64,000 bases of DNA, from positions 186,001 to 250,000 of the forward strand of contig JAJGOT010000200.1 in the NCBI GenBank assembly GCA_022457155.1, read 5' to 3'. This document shows positions 38,046 to 48,700 of the stretch, in pieces. Made by a program: the position numbers and the translations under genes. The notes below the pieces were generated by a model, which was not told the origin of the DNA, ran no database searches, and saw only the letters and a list, made by a program, of their open reading frames with translations. Positions within the stretch are counted from its first letter, which is position 1. The number at the start of each line of letters is the position of its first letter. Source of the stretch: Cladopsammia gracilis. Its lineage: Eukaryota > Cnidaria > Anthozoa > Scleractinia > Dendrophylliidae.

Positions 38046-38689
38046 TTGTCTTTTGAATCTTTTGTTTTACATCATTTGGTGATCGCAACATCCGCAACAC
38101 CAACAAACTGCCCAAATCGATAACATCCTGATCCGCTAGGTTGCCGAAGATACGATAAAATGTTAGAACACGTGACATAACACGTGATCAGAACATTCAA
38201 AATTCGAAAATCGACGATATAGCAGCTAATTTTTTGTTGTATTATACGACACATATAAATTGGCGTTTTTGGTGAAGATTTAACATTACTGGAATGACTG
38301 TCCTTGATTTTTAAAAATAGAATTTGTAATTTTGTCCTCATAGTTTAAAAAAAATTGACGATCGTTCTAAACATGAAGGGCTGAAAATAATTTTTAAATT
38401 TGTATTTGAAAATTAAGTGCTTTTATTCAATGGTTTCACTAAATTAAATATTTAGTTCTTTTTCTCTTCAAACAATGGTCACGCGATGTGTCACGTTACC
38501 TTAGAATGTTAAAGACAATGATATCTTTCTATGTGCCAATTCTTCCTCTTGCCAGAAATATCACCTGGTTGAAGCCTTTGACGCAGGTCTTAAACTACTT
38601 GAGTACAATAACGATTTCATATAATAGGAATCTCCCAGTATACAATGTTGAAGATGGAGGCTTTGAAAAAATGCTTGGTTAAACTGGAC

Positions 38690-39115
38690 CCGGGGGGGGG
38701 GGGTACTCCCATATATGGGCTATAAAGGTATGTGCCATGTGAAGGGTATGGTTTTCAGGCAGTTTAGTCTGGGATAGGGTATAGTAATCAGAGATATTTG
38801 GTCTAGAATAGGGTATCATTTTCCGCGAAACTGATCAGTTGCGTGAAGAATTTAGTCTCGACGCGACATCGGTACGGCGGGCACTACTGCATTTTTACTG
38901 ACCACTGGTAACTAATAGCTGTGATAGTGAACGAGTTTCTGGAAAATAGCGAGTCTGGAATAGGTCTGGGATAGGGTAGGGTTTTTCGGTGTTTAGTCTA
39001 GAATAGGGTTGCAAAATGCAGCTAAAGTGGTCTAGTATAGGGGGTCTGAGAGTCTCAGAGTCCCAGCGGCACACCCCACCCAAACATTTTCAGAGTATCC
39101 CCCTCCCCCTCCCCG
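38690..39115. mobile_element. DNA element with CCCGGGG / CCCCGG ends
   Basis: Starts CCCGGGGGGGGG then GTACTCCCATATATGGGC and ends GAGTATCCCCCTCCCC then CTCCCCGG, an imperfect G-rich terminal inverted repeat. The interior repeats the phrase TCTGGGATAGGGTA / TCTAGAATAGGGT several times. No coding potential. Probably an interspersed MITE family. Confidence 0.5.
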
Positions 39116-39690
39116 GAACTGGACATGTTCAGCATTTTGGTATAACTGGCATGTTAGGTTGACACCCCTCGTCTTATAAATTGTTTTGGTTCGTGCATTG
39201 CTTTCCTAATGGACGCGAAAACGTCGGAAGAAACGTGAATAGCAAATACTTAGCGCAGATTTCCGATCTTTCTTTCCGTCCGTCATTCCTTACCATATGC
39301 CTACTTTAGTCTGGAGAGAGCGAGCGTATACAGATTTATCCTCTAATAAGCGATGAATACTTTACTGTTTACTTGTTAGTTCTCGTCAAAATTATCAACT
39401 GAATTTACTACAATGATTTTTCGCGGAAGGAAAAGAAAGTGCTATTCTCTCCTTTCTTTTCTTTTTAACCAAAATAATAGGTAATTGAAACTGCAGTTTT
39501 GCATACCACGTTATGACAGAAGGGTAATTGACGAAGATTAATTATCGCTTTATTTTTTCCGACTCGAGTCGGCTAACTTTACATCGTTGTCTGACAACAG
39601 TAAGCAGATGGTGTTAGAGGACACGTTTTATTCCATTACCTTATAACTGAAGTCGATCTACTGTATAAACGAACTACCAAAAGATACAAG
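39116..39690. promoter_or_regulatory. Gene-free region upstream of discoidin gene
   Basis: 575 bases between the element above and the start codon of the discoidin gene. This is where its promoter and 5' UTR should lie unless a non-coding first exon is further upstream. No convincing TATA box or initiator could be picked out. Confidence 0.3.
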
Positions 39691-39691
39691 A

Positions 39692-39758
39692 ATGAACTGG
39701 GTTACAATTGGTGATATGATTGTTATTTTCCTTTGCGTCTTCCAAAACAGCCACGCTG
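39692..39758 (+). CDS. Discoidin gene exon 1: signal peptide
   Basis: The ATG opens a 22-residue secretory signal (start MNWVTIGDM, hydrophobic MIVIFLCVF, end NSHA). The donor GTGAGT follows G39758, leaving phase 1. That single G joins AC of exon 2 to make Asp23, directly before Cys24 of the first domain. The first intron is 3997 bases. Confidence 0.8.
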
Positions 39759-42700
39759 GTGAGTAGTTATGACAGTTATCTACTGACTGGTTAGTCAAAT
39801 ATGATTCAGTAGCTACTGGACCGATATTTTCGTTATTATTGCTCATCGTTCGTTTAGAGAGAAAATACAGCAGTTGCTGGGGTGATAGAAACGGCTGCGG
39901 TCAAATACAAACTGACGCAGCAAAGACCGAAACGGCAAACTATACAACAAGTAATTCATTATATCAAGAGAGCATAACTCTCTTGATTATATGGCAAGCG
40001 GAACTTGTAATCACCAGTAAATATCAGCCAGCTTTCGTTTAGCTTTATCATTGCTGACCGTTCTTAACAAGAATATATTAGAAAATAGGTAAGTATGAGG
40101 CCATTACGGATTGAACTCAAAACCAATCTATAAACGATACAAAACGGCTCAGTTTGTGACAGTTAAGGTTAATCAGATTCAAGCCAGAAAATACCTTAAT
40201 GCTCTTGTATCATTATAAAAGCAAATCGAACTGAATCCGTGCGAGAATGCTGTCAAAAATGAAATAATTTGAGATGGAGATACGTCAATAAATTTGACCG
40301 TTCTTACAGTGCTGAATTGGCCAATAAACTTAAATTGTGCGGCTACCTTGTGCCTCCCTTTTGTCAAGACACTATTTCATGCTATTAATCTGTTGAATAA
40401 GTGGCATTTGGATAACGGATTACATTCAGGAAAAGTTACAATAATGTGTAAAATTAACAGGTTGTTTAGTATTCCATGCACTTATAATGGCTTAATCAAG
40501 TTTTTCTGAGTTTCTCTCGATTATTCCTTCCTTGAATGCGCTGCTCTTCCTTTGCTAACAATCGCAAGGATTACAAAGAGATTAGTCACCTTGTTAGAGC
40601 GACTCCGAAGTCAATCGACTTGTCAACTCTAAAGTGTTACCTTTACTCCGCTAAAACATTTCTTTACATTGTGTTGTTTTAGTTTCAGTTCAAAATTCTT
40701 GGGGAGATTTTGAATTAAAAGCTACACTGGACTATTGAAATGAAGTGTTTGATTTGAATTATTACATAAATTGTTTTATTTCATAAGAGACCGGAATGCG
40801 TTTTGCTTGGCACTCGTAAGCAAACAATTCGGAACAATGAGAATTAACGATTATGTGCATGCCATGCGCAAGTAAAAAATAGCTGTATTTTGTTTTATTT
40901 CATTAACTTCTTTTCTTGATTTTTATTTACCATTCGTACAAAACAGGACATTTCGCCAAGTCAAAAAATGCGTTCTGGATTTAGGAGATAAGCGAGAAGC
41001 TTTAGGGCGGCTGTTCACTTGAAATTCCCAAAAGATTAATGATGTGTAAATTTGGACATTTTCTGGCCCAGCAGCAGACGGCAATAATAAAACCGGAAAC
41101 CAACTCGAGATCAGCTGTCAAAGGACATGATTAATGATTATTAATTACTGTCATCGGGTGACCCTTCAACATCAAAGAGGAGCCTTGAAGAAACCGGCAG
41201 GTCCGAGCATGTGAATGGATACTTATCCTTAGATACAGTAAGAACCCGTGTATAAGAACCTAGTGGATTAAAAACCTGTAGGCTCAAAGTTTGGCATTTA
41301 AACCCCCATTATACAAGAACCTATTGAGCCTAAAAATTGAAACAGTTCTTTTTTGAAAAATCAGAAAAATATAATAATACATGTAAAGACTGGTTTTATA
41401 TGGCATTCAGACTGCGCAGAATCTCTTGTAATTTCAATATAAAAATTTGATATACTGTTCACAAATAATTATCTGCACTGATTATAGATCTATATAGAGG
41501 ATGTGTATTTGCTTATTGTAGTCTAAGTTTTAGAAATAATTTTATGTTTAATTTCAGTGTGTTCTTTATATACATATTATAGTAAGGGACTACGTACATA
41601 CCAGTAGACTAGTTGGACCAGCAGCAAGCACAGAAAATATATAAGAGCCTAAATAGCCTAAATTTAGTAGACACCAAATATATAAGAACCTCTTTAGACT
41701 AAATTGGGGTTCGAGGTTCTTACACACGGGGTTTTTCTGTAGTTAAACAACGAATCTCGATAACCACCTTCCTACGTATCGTATCAAATTAAGAACATTG
41801 TGGTAAAAAAGCCAAATGTATTTTCGACCTCTTCACTTACAGACTCAAACCTCACAGTTTTGTGTGGTTCTAACTTCTGAGGATCTTTGCTGGAGTCTGT
41901 AGATCAAATTCTTTTTCTTTTACATGGCCAATTCAACTCAATTTTAAACAAAGCTTTTCTGTTATTCTGACTTAATATTTCGTTTTCTTTAACTCTGCGT
42001 ATTTCATTTGTTTTCAAGTTGGGTACTGTTGGGCCTTACATAGCCTGCGTAGCAGGCGCGTGAAAATAATATGGGCGCAAGAAAGAACGGGGCGCGTGTC
42101 TCCCTCGCGCACCCCGCTCTTTCTTGCTTGGCCTTGCAGACCTTACAGCGTGTTCAAGAAGGTTTCTGATTTTTCCATTCTCATGCCGAGTCTTCTCATC
42201 CCACGACTCAGGAGGGAGAATGATCGTCTGTAGTCTCTTACGAAAGAACAAGAGGGGCTTTGCTTTTCTGTCGATTTTCTAATATAAAATACGTAAAGTT
42301 AAGTTGGCATTGAATTATTGAGATCCCCAATGACTCACTGATGACTGTAATTGTTTCCTTCGTGCTCAGGTTAGGCACTGACTCTGTGGTCAAAACTCTA
42401 CTAAATATTTTGACTAAGTACCTTTGCTCTTATACAAAATGCTCTTAGAATACCGAGAGGAAAATATCAAGTTATTCCTCGAAGACAGAATGAACCATAA
42501 TCAGCGATAAGAGATAATCATAATAAGCGATTTTTCGCAGACACAAGGGAAGAACTTGAACAATTAATTTTCATGCAGGCCATCCGCACCAAAGACACTT
42601 ATTTATAGCTTTAATGCACTAGTTAAGTTATTGCTATCAACACTGGAGCATTATTTTTCTGTTTCCATTCATACATATGTGTTTTTGGGAGGATTTTCAA

Positions 42701-45700
42701 AGCTCTTTTGATCAATCCTTTTGCTCCTACATGAAGTATAGTCTCGGTTTTTTTTTTAATTTGATCTTATTAACAACTGATTCTGTGAATAAGGTAGTAC
42801 TCAATAGTTTGTCCATTTTCATTTCAATGAACCCTGTTTAACATTGCATTCGTGTGGTGCAGTGCTTTGGAACACTTAGAAGGCGTAGGGTGGTAGCAAC
42901 AGCTGAGTTAGGCTTTCACACAAAAGAAGGCGGGTCTGAACTGCACGTCCATATGCAGTGGGTATGAAATCAACCACCACAAACCACATACAGCGATAAT
43001 GGAATACCAGACATAGCTATTTCACTCAAGATACGTCCACATGACAGTATATATCATATTATCAGTCAGCCAAATTGCCCCATCAAATCCACCTTTCGTT
43101 TTCATTTAATTCATAGGCCAAAATGCCTCCGACTTATCTTAATGATAAATTGTTCCATATGACTTGGATTATTACCGTTTTAGACACAAAAATTACTAAA
43201 ATGACAAATCAAATCTAATAAAAAAAGTTCGAATATTGAAAAACAAACACCACTGAAAAGAAATTCCCGCTTTTCGAGACGTTTGTTTAATTGAATGGTC
43301 ACAGTTCATGGTTTCATCAATGGACTCAAAAGTTAGAACCAGCTTATACAGCATAAATCAGCAAGAAGTAACTGCTTGTAAAGTAGATTTCATTTTAATG
43401 GACAAACATTAGGTAAATTTATCATCAAGTGTAAGAGCGGGGACAGACGCATAAAACCGGTGAAACTGGCCTCATCAGTTGGGTTAAATAACATGCAGGA
43501 GTGTGACTGCTCAACAGCTTTGCCACAGTAAAATAATCGAATAAAAGATGTACAGCATATGCAATCAGTATAACATAAAATAGTTTTCATGCAGTTGATT
43601 GAGTGAGCGTCACACTTTAGGATTTCATCCACAGAGATAAAAGCTACAACCACTTTATTGTAGAACTTTAGTACTCAGTACAGGGAAGTGAAACTACAGA
43701 TGAGATCATGTCAGCAAGATAGACTAGCGACACTAACATATCTTTCATTGTACAGACTGCAGTGTTAGCTTGGGAATGATCACAGGTGACATACGGGACT
43801 CTCAAATCACTGCGTCATCTTCTTACTCGATGTGGACTCAGCCTTCTGCAGGCAGACTTTGGAACAACAGGTAATTCACAACACAAAACGGTTCCAGTGG
43901 CTATTCATAGGGTTGTTAAACAAATTGAAATTTGTTGAAACTTGAGCTGTTCACCATCTCAAAATAGCTACCAAATTTAAAACTTTCATTCAGAGGACAC
44001 CCTTAAAACATTATTCACAACTGATGTAAACGTCAGCATATATGAGAACAATGAACAGTAAGTAACACTGCATAGGTAGAGCAGTTCTGCTCAGTAACTT
44101 CAACAATATCCTTTTACCATGGGCGATGTTTCGTTGTAGACGTTGTACCCTTGATCACGTGCACAGGCTGTTTTTTTATTCTAGTTATTTTCGTTAATCA
44201 CATCACAGGAATAGACCAATTTCGATATTTTAAAATTCAACTTCAAACAAAAGACATCACTACGAGGCTTAGGGGGAATAAACCATATAAATCCCTACTA
44301 TCATTCCCTTAAGCCTCGAAGTGATGTCTTTTGTTTCAAGTTGGCATTTTAATATATCGAAATTGGGCTATTGCATCTGGCCAATCGATTAAAAACAAAA
44401 ATAGCGCACCATGGGCAAACAGACCCACAGAAAAACATGCATCGCTTCATGTTCGCAAAGACTAAGACTAATCTACCTTTTCAAATAAAGAATTATTATT
44501 ACACGACCTCCTGATGTTGCGGTCTGTCCTCATGTGTGTGTTTCCGGAGGATCATAAAATAGGATAATCTTAAGACCTTCTTCACAATGCCTCACGGCGT
44601 TCTGTATTATTACCATCATATGGGCACCATCATATGATCTGTAATCAAACGCGATCAAAAAACCATGAAATAATCAGATTGGCCACTTTTATTTGATGTA
44701 CGCAATTTCTAAACGATAACGAGCTGACGCGCATAAATTTTCATATCACCCAAATAACAGTACAAACAATAACAATAAATCAATGGTCAGTATTTTTATA
44801 TGCTAGAGTAAATCGATGGAATTCCCATACATGCAAACTCTGTGTCAGAGGAGGAGGTTGGTTTGCCTGCGGTTCTTGCATAAGCAAGCATTAGAATAAG
44901 GTAACTGTTTACCTACAACGTGTCATTTGTCCGTTTTGCAGGCGTGTATATGAAAGCACGTTAGGTGGTTGGTGTGCTGTGGAAGAGGATGTTGTTCCAT
45001 ATTTACAGGTGGATTTAATAAAGGAGACAGTTATCACAGCAGTAGCCACTCAAGGGTTAAACTTCCCACAGGGAAATTGGGTGGAAAAGTACTCCTTAAA
45101 CTACAGCTGCGATGGAGTGAACTGGCAAACGTATCGACCATTTGACAAAGATGAGGTAAAATACCAGGGAATACATGTTTAAAACAGTTTATGACTTATA
45201 TCGAAGGATAATTATGCGCTTGCCGCAAGTCTGATGATTGGTGGAAGAAGGTTTGTGCAATGTGCTCAAACAAATCAGATAACAAATCCTATTAGTGTCG
45301 CTACAAAGTAGGATTTTAATAAATTGAATTATGCCTATTAGTCAGATGTAATTAATCTTACAACTGTCTTTTGCCCGGCAATAGGAACATTGCCTTAGTC
45401 CAGGGAACCCAACGAGGAATGCACAGGGCATCCAACGAGGAATGCACAGGGCACCCAACGAAAAATGTTCAGGAAAACGCTTGGAATGGCGTTGTACTGT
45501 TTTCCATATTATTTTAGTGTCTTTAAAGGAGAGTATGTTAAGATTAATACAGTTTGAGCTTTCGGTTCTTTTGGCTTCTTTTGTACTTTTCCTTTCTTTG
45601 TTATACTATTGTATTTTTTTTTGTTATGTTGTAATGCTTTGCAATACTGTAAGGATTTATAGTCATGCAAATAAAGCTAATTGTTGTTGTTGTTGTTGGC

Positions 45701-48700
45701 TGACTTTTTCAATTCAGCAGCAGAAAATTTTAGGGAAAAGAATCTTATCCCCGAATTTACCAACTGCTTTCACCTTTCGGAAAGTCCCAGCTGACCTTAC
45801 TGCGAACCAAAAAAAGGCCACTGAAAAGGCGTTAAATTTTCCGATGTTAAGAAAATTTGAAGCAACATTTTACTTTAGAAAACTCTAATTTTAATTCTAA
45901 TATCTAACAAATTTTTAAGATGACTAAGGCCTTCCAAACAGCTTTCCGCCGAAACCATTCGTTGGGTTCCCTGTTAGTTGGAAGCTTAGAAAAACGTTTT
46001 TGTGTATGATTTGGTTTATATGTACCTGTAGGTGTTGAAGGGTAACAGTGATGGTGATACAGTTGTAACAAACAAGCTGGATGCGGCCATTATAGCACGG
46101 GTGGTACGAATCAGTGCATTACAATGGAATATGTATGGCATGGTTTGCATGAGAGTAGAACTGTATGGTTGTGATACCGAGAGAGGTAAGGCAATGTCAG
46201 TGAACTAAAAACATTATTAGCATAATGACAGTTTACTTGGGCCACAAAACCAAAACTGATATATACCAATGTAATACGGACGCTCAGCTCGGCACCTTTG
46301 ATGTATGACGGGAAATTATCAAACGTTGAAGGAGGGATGTCATGGGGATTTTGACATTTTGAGTTCAAAACTGCTCCAAATTAAAACTGAGCACCTTTGA
46401 AATACACGAAATGCATGCTTAAAGAACACTAAAAAGAAGATGATTTACCGGCCAGGAGGTCCGTTAAGGAAAAAAAAATGTATCCGAGGTCTTGAGTACG
46501 GCCCGAGGCCACAAAAGTGAATTTTGGAAGAGACACTCAACAGTTATCCGAGTTAAGTGAGTTTTTCCAAGACAAAAAGCGATAAATCTGAAAATGTTAG
46601 GTCGATTTTTTTTTCTGGAACTATCTGCGCTATCTGGCTTGGCTATGAGCTAGCTATCCGGAGCTATCTGCAGCCCAAGACACTTATGTTCATTCTAGTT
46701 GAGTAAAACACACTTATATTTCACTGATATAAATATGTGTTTTGTGCTTCTGAAAGTAACACTAAAAATAGTGTCACAGCCCTTTGACAAGGCTGTTGGG
46801 TTAGAAACACATACACCAGGAGCCCATTGATGGGCTCCTGCAAACACCTAATTGCACGGAAACGTTGTCATAAAAAATACAAAATACCAATATTCACAGA
46901 CGGTAATAAAGGAAAGAAATTGTTAACAAATAAAAAACTATTTATTTTTGAGACAAAATTAATTAATTTATTTAATATAAATTTGTTTGGAAAGAATATC
47001 TGTTGAAAGGTCGTGTGTGCGGAAAATACCTCTGCGAATATTAAGGTAATTAATTCTTATTTGGTATTTCGTATTTTCTATGACAACGTTTCTGCAATTA
47101 GATGTATAATTAGTTAGAACAATACCCAGCTGTAATTTGTACTTTTATCATTTTAAAGATGGTTATTATAGAGACTGTAACACGGCAGCAGGAATGGAGA
47201 ACAGGCAAATACCTGACAACCAGGTGACGGCGTCATCCTTTACCAGCGGACACCACCCATCACAAGGCCGACTTAATAATAATGTGTTTAAACACGTCAA
47301 TGGTTCTGTGTTATGGGGAAGCTGGTGTGCAGGCACTGAAGACACGTCACAATACATACAGGTATCCACCTTAAGGCTTTCTCTTCAAACAGTGCTTTAA
47401 TTTCATGGAAACATCTCGCATTCAACCCTTCAAAATATAGGGTACTTCTTAGACGGCGACGGTGTAAGAAGCCTAAATTTATAAAATGAAGACAGCAGCG
47501 TTTAAATTCATTACAAACGTGGAAAGTCGCAGTCCTGGTTGTTTCAAAGTGTGAGTCAGTTATTTAAACTCAACTCGGCAAAAACACAAACACAAATTTA
47601 TATTTATTTAATTTTGAAGAAACACCTTTTGTACCTGGATAAACTGAGATTGATAATACAGTGTTAAATACACATTTTGGTTATGTATAACTACAACGTC
47701 AAGTTATGTAAAATTCATCGTTCTGGTTCCCCCTTCAAATTTGAAATAAAATAGAAACATTTGTCATGATCAATCATTTCACATTATTGTTCCTAGGAAG
47801 AGCTTTAAAAATGTTCAATCTAGCCGCACCCGATGCATAGAACCACTTTAACATTTTCACTCCCAGAGTCAATTATAGAAACATGCAATATAGTTCTAAC
47901 TTTTGAGTCCTTCGACTAAAACCTGTGGTGGGTGTGACTATTGAGATGAAACCTCTTCGGTAGTACTTTTACATGGTAGCATTTGTTTTTCAATATTTTA
48001 CAAAATGAAATGTGGGTTTTTTCTTGAATTTTGATCTTTGGCACTCTTGGGAGTAAAAGGCCTAAGAAGCCTTTTCGGTAGTACTTGATGATTTGTTTGC
48101 GGTATCGCCGGTTCATTAACTTTCAAAATGTTAATCTCTAAATTCAATTTCATTGCGGTAAACACTCGTTTGCACAAGAACTGCTATCGAACTGCTATAA
48201 TCCTGGATTAGCACTAAGTAATCCACTATAAGAACTACGTTCTTCCGACTGGTACTCTGCAGGGGCAGGTAATGGTAGATGTCAAGTGTATCATTTCTAT
48301 CTCAGATTGACCTGACGCAGATTCGTAACATCTCTGGAGTCGCGACTCAAGGTTCTGTAATGGGGGCCTGGGTAACAGAATACACACTTAACTACAGTAT
48401 GGATGGATTACATTGGAAAACGTACAGGCTTAATCAGACTGGCAGCGGAGAACAGGTAACAATCCACGCACATAACAGACACTCAGTGCGTATTTTCTAG
48501 TGACTGAGCACGAAAAATGCCACAATAGAGGTTTTGCACGGCAGCCATGTTGCATGGCAGGAACAATAGATTCTTTTCCCTATGGGAAAGAATGTTCTTT
48601 TCAATGCAAAACATTTTCATTGTTCCTGCCACGCAACATGGCTGCCGTGCCAAACCTCTATAGAAAAGTAATTGAAGGAAAAGGTTAGTCTGATCCCCTG

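Noticed and set aside
37819..38178. 119-codon minus-strand frame rich in His, Asp, Thr and Arg
   Set aside because: Created by the GTGTC pentamer repeat; low complexity only.
45442..45888. 148-codon plus-strand frame with hydrophobic stretch and poly-Cys
   Set aside because: It spans a TIR element and a retroelement tail (CCCCCW comes from TTG repeats), so it is accidental.
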